A DNA stretch of 46,112 nt from CANHCC01 sp040381555 (GCA_040381555.1 JBEIHC010000007.1:1-46112); one strand, 5' to 3'; shown: positions 7,220 through 15,306, counted from the stretch's first letter. The notes: generated from the letters alone by a model not told the origin. Made by a program: numbers and translations.

Positions 7220-7953
7220 TGGGATACAGCGTTTAAACTTATCTTTTGAGCACGAAGATACATATCATCCCAATAGGAGGCACGCAGGTGAAGAGCACGC
7301 AACATCCCCTTACGCAATTCCCGTTCTGCAGCAGGACTTTCCGCAGCCATTTTTTTGGCAATATCCAACAATATCAGGCCATGCTCATCATCTACCTCCG
7401 TATGTAAAGGAAAAAATACATACTGCTCAAGAGTTAGATTGGTGTGTTTATCTATCGCCTGAATCAAATCCTTGTAAATATATTTTACAATAGATTCCGT
7501 CCCCAGTCCAATTGCTCCTACTGCACTGATTGCGCTACCACTTTGAATCAAAGAGAGAAACCCATCTCGCCAGATTTCCACCTCTATACCAGGTTGTGCA
7601 GTGGTGTCAACTTCCATTGCGTGTTGAAACCGTTTAAACAACTGTGGATGCGGAATTCCCTGAACCCAATTATCCTGAATTCCCAATTCCCGAATAGCCT
7701 CCAGATCTTCCTCGTGCAGGTGACCGCTTTCTTCGGCCAGATTATCCAACAAATGGGTACGGTATTCCGGATGCTCCAGCTTGGAGATAACCGCTGTCAA
7801 ATAACGAGGAAACCATGAGGAATAAAACCCGTACTGAGAGGCAAAGTCCTTAATAACTGCCTGCATGTCCGGAAAGGCTCCCTCGGCCAATGCTTTCAAG
7901 TAGGGATGATTCACAGCTCTATGATTCAGAGCTTCTTGTACGAAGTGTTCCAT
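7216..7953 (-). CDS. Haem-oxygenase-like diiron oxidase (iron-containing redox enzyme family, TenA/PqqC fold)
   Basis: The protein has 245 residues and is all-helical. The full ligand pattern of haem-oxygenase-like diiron oxidases is visible: Glu75-x2-His78 (NLAEESGH), Glu153 (GLGTES), then His184-x3-Asp188-x2-His191 (HTEVDDEHG), with Asp197 one turn later. Plain TenA thiaminases and PqqC lack this set. Characterised relatives act on free or carrier-bound small molecules (for example UndA and the central domain of SznF). The substrate cannot be read from sequence. It is first in an operon with a cupin and an NAD(P)H/2Fe-2S reductase, which could reduce the diiron site. It starts at the ATG at 7953. 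Confidence 0.85.
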   Translation of the reverse strand: MEHFVQEALNHRAVNHPYLKALAEGAFPDMQAVIKDFASQYGFYSSWFPRYLTAVISKLEHPEYRTHLLDNLAEESGHLHEEDLEAIRELGIQDNWVQGIPHPQLFKRFQHAMEVDTTAQPGIEVEIWRDGFLSLIQSGSAISAVGAIGLGTESIVKYIYKDLIQAIDKHTNLTLEQYVFFPLHTEVDDEHGLILLDIAKKMAAESPAAERELRKGMLRALHLRASYWDDMYLRAQKISLNAVSQ

Positions 7954-8090
7954 TTAAGTTAGATTGATTTTCAGAATGATATATTTTTTTATAAAAATAG
8001 CGTTTTTTCTTTTTTTTCGAATTAAGAGATCTAAAAAAACCGATAAAAACATTTTACAAACACCTAAGTCCTGAATCAAAACAATCTACC

Positions 8091-8122
8091 TTCATTCATT
8101 CATTCATACATTCATTCATTTT
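8091..8122. repeat. ATTC tetranucleotide microsatellite
   Basis: Seven ATTC units with one interruption (ATAC) run across the 3' end of the neighbouring GNAT gene. The TGA stop at 8112-8114 is part of the repeat. Slippage could change the C-terminus slightly. Confidence 0.75.
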
Positions 8123-8699
8123 GATTCCCTATGTACTCGTCTTTAAGTATGCTGAGAATGCGCGTATTTCTTCGAGTACCATCCGGACGGAATACATGAC
8201 TCCTTAATTCCCCTTCCGCAACGGCCCCGATCCCTTCCAGTGCCCGTATGCTGCGCAGGTTCTCTGAATCTGTTCTAAATTCTATCCGCTTAAAGTGCAG
8301 TGTATCAAAAACAAATTTTAGCATCAACTGTTTTATCGTTCGATTCAAACCTGTCCCATGATGGGCAGAACCTATCCAGGTATAACCGATGGCAAGGGAT
8401 GCCTGATTCGGCTGAATAAGATAAAACCGCGTAGTGCCGATAATCTGAGCAGTTTCGGGATGCAGAATAACAAAGGGGTATTCTTGATGTTTCAACCTGG
8501 AGGAATGAGCTAGCTGAAAGTAAGCAAAGATTTCCTCAGGGGTTTTCATGGAATGGAGGGTGTAGCGGAATAACTCGGGTTCTTGCAGCGCAATCTGCAT
8601 TAAGGGTAATTCATCTCCAGGCTCAAGGGGGCGAATTCCCCCATTTCCAAGCCGGAGCTCCAAACTTTCTTCAAAAGGAAAGGTTAAAACTAATTCCAT
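8112..8699 (-). CDS. GNAT family N-acetyltransferase (RimJ/RimL type)
   Basis: The protein has 195 residues with the layout of Acetyltransf_3 enzymes. An N-terminal LRLGNGGIRPLEPGDELPL strand-helix is followed by YPFVILHPETAQIIGTTRFYLI, then AIGYTWIGSAHHGTGLNRTIKQLML as the acetyl-CoA loop. IEFRTDSENLRSIRALEGIGAVAEGELRSH is the typical C-terminal motif. RRNTRILSILKDEY closes the domain. Relatives acetylate N-termini of ribosomal proteins or small amines; the substrate is unknown. The gene stands alone, separated from the lipoprotein genes by a terminator-like palindrome. Confidence 0.9.
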   Translation of the reverse strand: MELVLTFPFEESLELRLGNGGIRPLEPGDELPLMQIALQEPELFRYTLHSMKTPEEIFAYFQLAHSSRLKHQEYPFVILHPETAQIIGTTRFYLIQPNQASLAIGYTWIGSAHHGTGLNRTIKQLMLKFVFDTLHFKRIEFRTDSENLRSIRALEGIGAVAEGELRSHVFRPDGTRRNTRILSILKDEYIGNQNE

Positions 8700-8785
8700 A
8701 TTTATAGAAATAACATGTAGGTAAATTAAGATTTGAGAGAGTCCAACATTGCTTGAATCTATCCCTTATTACAATTTGGTATTAC

Positions 8786-8815
8786 AAAAAAGGACACCCT
8801 TGGGTGTCCTTTTTT
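8786..8815. terminator. Perfect palindromic terminator
   Basis: AAAAAAGGACACCC (8786-8799) mirrors GGGTGTCCTTTTTT (8802-8815), separated by TT. The A and T tracts make it usable on both strands. It lies just after the stop of the minus-strand lipoprotein gene and ends that operon. Confidence 0.88.
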
Positions 8816-8837
8816 ATTCATTCCCTTAGCAGAATTA

Positions 8838-9029
8838 CTACTCATCTTTACCCTCATTATCAAAAGTTTTCCCGAAATTCTTTTTATCCCGGTCCAACTG
8901 ATCTTTGGATTCTTGATGCTTTCTTTCTCTTTCCCGGGCACGCATTTCTCTTTTACGGGCACCCCCGCAAGCAGAAAGTCCAAGATACAGAGTGAAGAGT
9001 AAAGCAATTACTATTATTCTGGTTTTCAT
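8838..9029 (-). CDS. Very small charged lipoprotein
   Basis: The protein has 63 residues: a signal peptide with lipobox LSAC (Cys21), followed by GGARKRE and a 40-residue stretch almost entirely of charged residues (RARERERKHQ, DRDKKNF). The mature part is probably an extended helix. No family is recognised. It follows the LPP20-like gene after 5 bases, so the two are probably co-transcribed. A longer overlapping frame (8759-9007) lacks these features and is a shadow. Confidence 0.7.
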   Translation of the reverse strand: MKTRIIVIALLFTLYLGLSACGGARKREMRARERERKHQESKDQLDRDKKNFGKTFDNEGKDE

Positions 9030-9034
9030 ATTCT

Positions 9035-9613
9035 TTAAGGTTGTTCGTTAGACAGTTTATTCATCTCCTCATTGAAAATCTGATCAAATTTCATCTTGTC
9101 ATAATCCAATTTGAGTTTTTCATTTTTGGAGATGGCAGAGTTGAGTCCATTCAGAATGGATTCTTTAGAAGCTTCGATGGCGACCCAATAGGTGAAAGAA
9201 TTATTGGCTTCTTTATAAATTTCTTCCCCGATAATTTTCACATCAAATAGTTTCTGATTTACTACTTCACGGGTCATTTCTTCAAATTTGTTGGTGTACT
9301 CTTGGCGGTCTCCGATGCTTCGTTGGTTGGTATAATTATCCGTTACTTTTTTGACGGTAGATTGAATTAGGCTGGCTAATCGGGATTTGGCATTGGTTAA
9401 TCCGATTTTCCGGGCGGCCTCTAAATCTGTGCTGTTTCCGGAAGCTGTGGACCGAAAGTAATCATCATTTGAGGCGTATTCTTTTCCGGAAAGAGGTACG
9501 GTAATTTTTGTTGCCCCAGTTTCTTTTGCCAGGTCTTTTTTGGAACGGCAACCAGGTGCGAAGGTCAGCAGCATTGAGCCTGCTAGAAGAAATGTTAAGT
9601 GTAGCGTTTTCAT
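9035..9613 (-). CDS. LPP20/LpoB-like lipoprotein
   Basis: I prefer the ATG at 9613 (192 residues), because the resulting signal peptide (MKTLHLTFLLAGSMLLTFAP, then Cys22) has a normal n-region. The upstream ATG at 9628 adds five residues. The mature protein has the feature order of LPP20-type lipoproteins: an AARKIGLTNAKSRLASLIQSTV helix followed by FDVKIIGEEIYKEANNSFTYWVAIE. It ends in a charged helical tail. A periplasm-facing envelope role is likely, but the partner is unknown. It sits between mazG and a second small lipoprotein. Confidence 0.78.
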   Translation of the reverse strand: MKTLHLTFLLAGSMLLTFAPGCRSKKDLAKETGATKITVPLSGKEYASNDDYFRSTASGNSTDLEAARKIGLTNAKSRLASLIQSTVKKVTDNYTNQRSIGDRQEYTNKFEEMTREVVNQKLFDVKIIGEEIYKEANNSFTYWVAIEASKESILNGLNSAISKNEKLKLDYDKMKFDQIFNEEMNKLSNEQP

Positions 9614-9644
9614 ATTTTTAATTTTCAAAAAGGTTATACAAAGT

Positions 9645-10448
9645 TTATTCCATTTTTTCGGATTTCTCCATTTTTTTTATCTCGTCCCACCAGGCATCCA
9701 TTTCCGCAAGGGATAAATCCTTCAGATTTTTTCCGGCTTCGATTGCTTGATTCTCAACATAAGCAAACCTGCGGATGAATTTTCGATTGGTTTTTTCTAG
9801 GGCATCTTCTGGGTTTACACCTATAAATCGGGCATAATTTACAGCTGAAAAAATCAAATCACCCAGCTCCTCCTCTACCCTATCTTGAGCTTCTCCACCC
9901 TGCACCGCTTGCTGTAATTCCTGAAGTTCCTCCTGAAGTTTTTCCCAAACCTGATCTTTTTCTTCCCAATCAAAACCAGCACTTGCTGCTTTATCTTGTA
10001 TGCGAATGGCTTTTACCAAAGCCGGCAATCCAGTCGGAACCCCTTCGAGCACGCGCTTGCCCTTTTTTTCTTTCAGTTTGAGCTGTTCCCAATTCTCTTT
10101 AACCTGATCAGAACCCGATACCTGCGTGTCGGCATAGATATGCGGATGCCTATGAATTAATTTTTCACATAGACTATGAATAACTGAGGTGATGTCGAAC
10201 TGCTTTTCCTCTGATCCTATCTTGGCATAAAATACGATATGCAACAAAAGATCTCCGAGTTCCTTTTTAATTTCCTCTGAATCATTTGCCAGGATGGCTT
10301 CAGACAACTCGTAGGTTTCCTCCAAAGTCAAATGGCGCAAAGAAGCGTTGGTTTGTTCTTTATCCCACGGACACTGAGCCCGGAGTTCATCCATTATTTT
10401 TAATAGGCGCAGGAAGGCATCTGCTCTCGGATCTTGGATTTGATTCAC
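9645..10448 (-). CDS. mazG: Nucleoside triphosphate pyrophosphohydrolase MazG
   Basis: The protein has 267 residues, the length of full MazG with two tandem MazG folds. The first has CPWDKEQT, LEETYELSEA (Glu43, Glu44, Glu47) and ELGDLLLHIVFYA (Glu63, Asp66), the Mg-binding EExx(E/D)...ExxD set. The second has VEEELGDLIFSAVNYAR and RKFIRRFAYVE near the end. It hydrolyses NTPs and dNTPs to the monophosphate and pyrophosphate, cleaning the nucleotide pool. It begins at a GTG. Confidence 0.96.
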   Translation of the reverse strand: MNQIQDPRADAFLRLLKIMDELRAQCPWDKEQTNASLRHLTLEETYELSEAILANDSEEIKKELGDLLLHIVFYAKIGSEEKQFDITSVIHSLCEKLIHRHPHIYADTQVSGSDQVKENWEQLKLKEKKGKRVLEGVPTGLPALVKAIRIQDKAASAGFDWEEKDQVWEKLQEELQELQQAVQGGEAQDRVEEELGDLIFSAVNYARFIGVNPEDALEKTNRKFIRRFAYVENQAIEAGKNLKDLSLAEMDAWWDEIKKMEKSEKME

Positions 10449-10590
10449 TTGTTAAAATTACGACATCTTCTATGAATTGTACAAAAAAGTTCGATGCCCC
10501 CACCTGTTAGGTGCTAACCGAATGAATCGAAGGTTTTGTATTTACTTGCTTTAGTAAGCAGGATAGTACCCAATTAATGCAACAAAACTG

Positions 10591-10598
10591 TAATTTTG
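10591..10598 (+). promoter_or_regulatory. Probable -7 element (TAATTTTG) of the ABC-F gene
   Basis: TAATTTTG fits the Bacteroidota -7 form and lies 19 bases before the GTG start. No good TTG box is found at the expected distance upstream, so confidence is limited. Confidence 0.35.
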
Positions 10599-10617
10599 CA
10601 AACTAATTGTATTTAAG

Positions 10618-12417
10618 GTGATAGCATTAAGCGACATTTCATTTGAGTTTGGGGGAAGATGGCTCTATCGTAACGCCGGATGGCATATTAAGCCGGGTGA
10701 GCGGATAGGGTTGATAGGGAAAAATGGTACCGGAAAATCTACCCTACTTCGGGTTTTAACGGGCGAATACACTATTACTGAAGGAAATATCTCCCGATCT
10801 AATTCTTTAAAAATTGGATTTCTGAATCAGGATTTGCTCTCATATGAATCTGAAAAATCGGTTCATGGAGTGGCTTTGGAGGCATTTTCTCGCCAATTAG
10901 AGTTGCATCATCAGATTGAAGATTTGTTGCATAAATTAGAATTTGATCATTCGGAGGGATTGATAGATAAACTGGGTGCTTTACAACAAGAGTTTGAAGC
11001 ATTGGGAGGCTATGATATAGAATACAGAACGCATGAGGTGCTGGCGGGACTTGGATTTTCAGATGAAGATCAGAAAATGCCGCTAAAATCATTTTCCGGA
11101 GGGTGGAGAATGCGGGTTATGTTAGCGAAGATTTTATTGGCAGATCCCGATTTGCTTTTATTGGATGAGCCAACCAACCACTTAGATTTACCTTCCATTC
11201 AATGGTTGGAGGCCTATTTAGAATCTTTCCCAGGTGCTTATGTAATCGTTTCGCATGATCGATATTTTTTAGATCGGGTTGTCAACCGAATTGTGGAGAT
11301 TCGTCACGGAAAGTTGAATCACTATGCTGGGAATTATTCCTTTTATTTAGAAGAAAAATCTCTGAGGGAGGAAATTCAGAAGGGGCAATATGATAATCAG
11401 CAGAGACATATTCGGGAAGCAGAGAGATTTATTGAGCGCTTTAAGGCAAAGGCATCCAAGGCCAGTCAAGCTCAGAGTCGGCAGAAAATGCTGGATAAAT
11501 TAGACCGCGTAGATCCGGTGGAAGATGATGAGCCGGTTATCAGCTTTTCATTCAGAACTTCTGTTCAGCCAGGCGTTGATATTGTTCGATTAAAAGATAT
11601 CTCGAAGGCCTATGGCACTAAGGAAATTTTACGCCACTCCGAGGCAACTGTCCGTCGGGGAGATAAAATCGCCCTGATTGGTGCAAATGGTTTAGGGAAA
11701 TCGACAGTTTTACGCATCATTGCCGGAATGGAAGAAATTGAGGGAGAACGAATTCCGGGCTATAATGTGCAGCAAAGCTTTTATGCTCAGCATCAGGTGG
11801 AGGCACTTACTTTGAGCAATACTATTTTGGAGGAAATGTCTTTTTACAGCCATGAAAAGGGAGAAACCTATGTCCGAAATATTTTGGGCTGTTTTCTTTT
11901 TACCGGAGATGATGTATTTAAGAAAATCAGGGTACTCTCCGGAGGGGAGAAGTCCAGAGTTGCCTTAGCAAAGACTTTATTGTCGGAAGCAAACTTTTTG
12001 TTGCTGGATGAGCCAACCAATCACTTGGACATGCAGAGTATTCAAATACTCATTCAGGCCTTAGAAAATTATGATGGGTCTTTTGTGGTAGTTTCTCACG
12101 ATCGATATTTTTTGAGCAAGGTGGCGAACAAGATTTGGTTTATAGAAGGAAGAGAGATCAAAGAATATCCTGGTACTTATGAGGAGTATGATGAGTGGAG
12201 AAAGAGCAAGCCAGAAAAAAACGGTGTAGATCAGGCGGTTACAAAAATAACACCGGAAGTTGTTGTACAGCCAATAAAGAATCCTGACAATACCCGAAAA
12301 AATGAAATTCGAAAAAATCGACAAAAGTTAGAAAAATTGGAAGAGGACATTTCTGCTCAGGAAAAAAAAAATAAAAGAATTGGAGCAAGCAATGTTAACT
12401 CATTCAGAAGGCGGTGA
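10618..12417 (+). CDS. ABC-F family ATPase (as read, truncated by a frameshift)
   Basis: Two ABC domains are joined by a charged linker (about 240-310), the ABC-F layout with no membrane domain. Domain 1 has IGKNGTGKST, the SFSGGWRMR signature and LLLLDEPTNHLD. Domain 2 has IGANGLGKST, VLSGGEKSR and a second LLDEPTNHLD. ABC-F proteins act on the ribosome or in translation quality control. The frame as read ends at residue 599 with an atypical RIGASNVNSFRRR tail just after an A10 run. Skipping one A restores a normal coiled-coil C-terminus to 12538 (639 residues). It starts at a GTG. Confidence 0.93.
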   Translation: MIALSDISFEFGGRWLYRNAGWHIKPGERIGLIGKNGTGKSTLLRVLTGEYTITEGNISRSNSLKIGFLNQDLLSYESEKSVHGVALEAFSRQLELHHQIEDLLHKLEFDHSEGLIDKLGALQQEFEALGGYDIEYRTHEVLAGLGFSDEDQKMPLKSFSGGWRMRVMLAKILLADPDLLLLDEPTNHLDLPSIQWLEAYLESFPGAYVIVSHDRYFLDRVVNRIVEIRHGKLNHYAGNYSFYLEEKSLREEIQKGQYDNQQRHIREAERFIERFKAKASKASQAQSRQKMLDKLDRVDPVEDDEPVISFSFRTSVQPGVDIVRLKDISKAYGTKEILRHSEATVRRGDKIALIGANGLGKSTVLRIIAGMEEIEGERIPGYNVQQSFYAQHQVEALTLSNTILEEMSFYSHEKGETYVRNILGCFLFTGDDVFKKIRVLSGGEKSRVALAKTLLSEANFLLLDEPTNHLDMQSIQILIQALENYDGSFVVVSHDRYFLSKVANKIWFIEGREIKEYPGTYEEYDEWRKSKPEKNGVDQAVTKITPEVVVQPIKNPDNTRKNEIRKNRQKLEKLEEDISAQEKKNKRIGASNVNSFRRR

Positions 12418-12538
12418 TTACTCCAAATTACTCGTATTGGAACAGGAGGCAGATGCATGTCGAAAATCGATTGACAGCTTACAACAAAACTGGGAAACGC
12501 TGGTTTTAGAAATTGAAGAGCTGGAAAAAATTGCCTAA
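12370..12538 (+). other. Out-of-frame C-terminal coiled coil of the ABC-F gene (frameshift at an A10 run)
   Basis: The run at 12362-12371 has ten A. With nine A, the frame continues KELEQAMLTHSEGGDYSKLL to ELEKIA and a TAA at 12536-12538. That gives the Glu/Lys-rich coiled coil expected at an ABC-F C-terminus and a usual length of 639 residues. Possible causes are a real mutation, productive polymerase slippage on the A tract, or a base-calling error. Confidence 0.85.
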
Positions 12539-12560
12539 AACAAAGATTTGATTAATTTTG
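12531..12560 (+). promoter_or_regulatory. Promoter of the tRNA gene
   Basis: TTG at 12531-12533 and TAATTTTG at 12553-12560 are spaced by 19 bases, matching the Bacteroidota promoter form. The tRNA begins 22 bases downstream. The -33 part overlaps the end of the frameshifted ABC-F reading frame. Confidence 0.6.
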
Positions 12561-12582
12561 TGGGCTAATCAGTAAACAGTCA

Positions 12583-12656
12583 GGTCCCATAGCTCAGTCG
12601 GTTAGAGCATCTGACTCATAATCAGAGGGTCCATGGTTCGAGCCCATGTGGGACCA
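12583..12656 (+). tRNA. tRNA with CAT anticodon (Met or lysidine-modified Ile2)
   Basis: A complete 74-nt cloverleaf is present. The acceptor arms GGTCCCA / TGGGACC pair and discriminator A follows. The D stem is GCTC/GAGC. The anticodon stem TCTGA/TCAGA encloses loop CTCATAA with anticodon CAT. The T arm is CATGG-TTCGAGC-CCATG. CCA is not encoded. It is not an initiator, because three G-C pairs in the anticodon stem are absent. Elongator Met and Ile2 cannot be separated with certainty by eye. Confidence 0.95.
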
Positions 12657-12663
12657 CACAAAA

Positions 12664-12700
12664 AAAATCCCTTAGAAGTTTCTAAGGGATTTTCTTTTTT
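12664..12700 (+). terminator. Terminator after the tRNA
   Basis: AAAATCCCTTAGAA (12664-12677) pairs with TTCTAAGGGATTTT (12680-12693), with a very short loop, and is followed by CTTTTTT. It begins 7 bases after the tRNA. Confidence 0.88.
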
Positions 12701-13340
12701 GTGTCTTGTACTGCATGCTAGAAATCTAAAAAAATCATATCAAAAACTTATAAAATTCATAATGATTACTTCTTTTTTATAGAATTTATTCTTACCGCGG
12801 GGTGACAAAACGCAGTAGAATAAGTGATATAGAATTCATGTACTTATTTTTAGTCAGGAAATTCAATTAGATAAAATTATCCAGTTTGACATCATTAAAT
12901 CGTTTATAATGCTAAAAATCAACTAAATAATGAAAATTTATTTTGTTGTATATCTTACCCTTTTTGATAAATGCAATATATTTACTTCATACTAAATAAC
13001 TCGATTTTGCTACTTTGATAAGTATATTAGAATAATATCAAGTTTGTTCAAATAACTTCGGGAGTAGGCAGAATCATGTACCTACACCGGAAACTGAATT
13101 TTCAAATTAAAATCGATTAATTTTGTTCGTTGAGTGTATTATTTTTCGCCTTTAGTCTATTTTGAAAGTGCGAAATTAATTTGTCAAAAGAGTTCTGGTT
13201 AAAATGCATTGTAAAGTGTTGATTCTAAAAATTTAGAGTTCATTTCTGAGTGAAAATACTTCAACTAAATGAAGTGTACCTCAAAATGGATTTTTTTTTA
13301 GATTTTTTTGTTGGAAGTAAAATTTTGATTGTTTTTTAAT
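12701..13340. other. 640-bp A+T-rich region with no recognisable gene
   Basis: No reading frame above about 25 codons looks coding on either strand, and I see no repeat array or tRNA. Composition is strongly A+T-rich with several A/T tracts. It ends at the ArsR-type regulator gene and may contain its control region or a noncoding RNA. No specific operator can be defended. Confidence 0.6.
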
Positions 13341-13655
13341 ATGGATTTAACACAATTGCAAAAAAGCGACGCCGGTATAAAAACCATGTCCAAAGCTATG
13401 CGCCTATTGGGCCACCCCTTGAGATTGAAGGCAGTATTTTTACTGCATGAAAATGATGAACTCTCCGCAGGGGATCTATGCCGTTTATTAAAATCTGAAC
13501 AAACTTTGGTTTCTCATCATTTGGGAGACTTAAGAAATTCTGGTGTTCTCTCTACTCGTAGAGCTGGAAAATCCATCATTTACTTTCTGAATAAGAAAAA
13601 TTTACCTGATGGTATTATGGGTTTCTTCAAGTCCACCTCGATTCTCGAGGGTTAA
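13341..13655 (+). CDS. ArsR-type winged-helix transcriptional regulator
   Basis: The protein has 104 residues from the ATG at 13341; a TTG at 13329 would add four residues and is less likely. A compact winged helix-turn-helix is visible: MSKAMRLLGHPLRLKAVFLL, ELSAGDLCRLLKSEQTLVSHHLGDLR as the recognition region, and the GVLSTRRAGKSIIYFLN wing. No obvious metal-binding CxC motif is present; one Cys lies in GDLCRLL, so metal sensing cannot be claimed. The target may be its own gene or the TlpA-like gene downstream. Confidence 0.88.
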   Translation: MDLTQLQKSDAGIKTMSKAMRLLGHPLRLKAVFLLHENDELSAGDLCRLLKSEQTLVSHHLGDLRNSGVLSTRRAGKSIIYFLNKKNLPDGIMGFFKSTSILEG

Positions 13656-13673
13656 ATTTTATAGATATAAAAA

Positions 13674-13731
13674 ATACTATCTTTCAGCAGATTTCGTTTT
13701 GCTTAGCAAACCTTCTGTTGGAAGATAGTAT
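13674..13731. promoter_or_regulatory. Long nested hairpin downstream of the regulator gene
   Basis: ATACTATCTTTCAGCAGA (from 13674) pairs with TCTGTTGGAAGATAGTAT (ending at 13731) with only a few mismatches. A small perfect stem TTTGC-TTA-GCAAA lies inside. It lies 18 bases after the regulator stop. It could act as a terminator-like structure or a cruciform, but no T run follows. Confidence 0.55.
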
Positions 13732-13747
13732 AGGCTTTCTACCAAGG

Positions 13748-13779
13748 TTTGGGCTATAATCCCGAATTGTGTAGCTTTG
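13748..13779 (+). promoter_or_regulatory. Promoter of the TlpA-like gene
   Basis: TTTG (13748-13751), 20 bases, then TAGCTTTG (13772-13779) is a full match to the Bacteroidota promoter form, 42 bases before the ATG at 13822. Confidence 0.7.
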
Positions 13780-13821
13780 TTTTCTATTTGTATCAATTAA
13801 ATTGTACCACTTATTTGACCT

Positions 13822-15306
13822 ATGCAGATTAAACTCTTTTATTGGTTGCTTTTGCTCTCTCTGCCCTTTGCGGGAATTTCTCAGGGGTATCAAATTAAAG
13901 TAAAAATCAAAGGGTTACAAACGGGCGATACCCTTTTACTCGCCAATTATTATGGAAATAAGCAGTTTATTAAAGATTCTGCTTTCGCCGATTCCAAATC
14001 CTCCGTCATTTTTAAAGGAAATGAACCCTTGCCTGGAGGTTTATACATGGTTGTTATTCCCGGAAAAACTTATTTCGAAATCGTTGTCAATGATCAGGAT
14101 TTTTCCATTGAAACGGATACTCTCGATTTTATTAATACAATGAAAGTTGTCGGATCTCCTGAAAATCAAGTATTCTATGAATTTTTAAAATATTCTGGAA
14201 CTCGACAGGTTCAAATGCAGGAATACAGTAAAGCCTACATGAGAGTTAAAGAATCAGGAAAAACCGATTCCCTGGAGTTTTTCCAGAAAGAATACATGGC
14301 TTTGGATAAAGAAATTAATGACTATAAGGAAAAGCTTTTCAAAGATTATCCGCAGATGCTCATTACTAAGATATTTAAGGCAATGAAAGATCCAATTGTC
14401 CCAGAACCACCCGTTTCCCCTGACGGAAAGGTAGACTCCTTCTATCAGTACCGATATTTCAAGGAGCATTATTTTGACAATCTGGACATGCAGGATGATC
14501 GCCTGTTGCGCTCCCCTGTATTTCACAACAAGCTTAATTATTTCTTCACCAAGTTTATTCCTCAGATTCCCGATACCATTAATCAGGAGGCTGATCGAAT
14601 TATAAAAATGACGGGAGAAAATAAGGAGACTTTCAAGTATGTAGTTTACTATATCACCACCACTTTTGAGAGTTCAGAGATAATGGGCATGGATGCGGTG
14701 TTTGTGCACATGACCAATAAATACTACCGCACCGGAATGGCCTATTGGGTGGATACCACACAGTTGCGTAAAATTGTAGAGCGAGCAGACATCTTGGGCC
14801 CTCTCCTTTTGGGAAAAGTGGCCCCTAATCTCACCTTCCCTGATTCAACCGGAAAACCCCATACACTACATTCCATTCCTAAAAAGCATACAGTACTCGT
14901 TTTTTGGGATCCTACCTGTGGGCATTGCAAGACTACTCTACCCAAGCTGCATGCCATGTATGATAGTATTCGGCACAAAGACATCGATGTTTATGCTGTA
15001 TGCATAGAATATGACCAGAAGAAATGGAAAGACTTTTTGGTGGAAAAAGATATTCGTTGGACCAATGTTTCCATTTTAGAGCCTAAATGGGAAGTGTACC
15101 AAAAGTTTTATACAGATCATAACCTGGACTATAACCGAAACAAGTATTTGCTGGACCAGGTAAATCTGAAATCCTATTACGATATCTACTCTACTCCAGT
15201 GATTATGTTGCTTGATGAGAATAAGAAGATTATCGCCAAGAGATTAGATGTGGACAATCTGAGAGAGATTCTCAAAATGAGAATTGGGAAAGATTTGTTT
15301 GACTAA
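13822..15306 (+). CDS. TlpA-like thioredoxin-fold protein with DUF4369-like and DUF5106-like N-terminal regions
   Basis: The protein has 494 residues with signal peptide 1-20 (cleaved after GISQ). A beta-rich DUF4369-like region (about 22-105) has LQTGDTLLLANYYGNK. A long helical DUF5106-like region follows (about 110-325). A redoxin domain starts at about 333 (APNLTFPDSTGKPHTL), with active site WDPTCGHC (Cys366, Cys369) and a cis-Pro loop STPVIMLLD near 455. The protein should act in the periplasm or at the outer membrane as a thiol-disulfide reductase. Such proteins are abundant in Bacteroidota and individual substrates are usually unknown. Confidence 0.92.
   Translation: MQIKLFYWLLLLSLPFAGISQGYQIKVKIKGLQTGDTLLLANYYGNKQFIKDSAFADSKSSVIFKGNEPLPGGLYMVVIPGKTYFEIVVNDQDFSIETDTLDFINTMKVVGSPENQVFYEFLKYSGTRQVQMQEYSKAYMRVKESGKTDSLEFFQKEYMALDKEINDYKEKLFKDYPQMLITKIFKAMKDPIVPEPPVSPDGKVDSFYQYRYFKEHYFDNLDMQDDRLLRSPVFHNKLNYFFTKFIPQIPDTINQEADRIIKMTGENKETFKYVVYYITTTFESSEIMGMDAVFVHMTNKYYRTGMAYWVDTTQLRKIVERADILGPLLLGKVAPNLTFPDSTGKPHTLHSIPKKHTVLVFWDPTCGHCKTTLPKLHAMYDSIRHKDIDVYAVCIEYDQKKWKDFLVEKDIRWTNVSILEPKWEVYQKFYTDHNLDYNRNKYLLDQVNLKSYYDIYSTPVIMLLDENKKIIAKRLDVDNLREILKMRIGKDLFD

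Noticed and set aside
7216..7953. Thiaminase TenA or PqqC
   Set aside because: The fold is shared, but the full ExxH...E...HxxxDxxH iron-ligand set points to a diiron oxidase; no thi or pqq genes are adjacent.
8759..9007. 82-codon minus-strand frame overlapping the small charged lipoprotein gene
   Set aside because: It runs through the terminator palindrome and lacks the lipobox that the 63-residue frame has.
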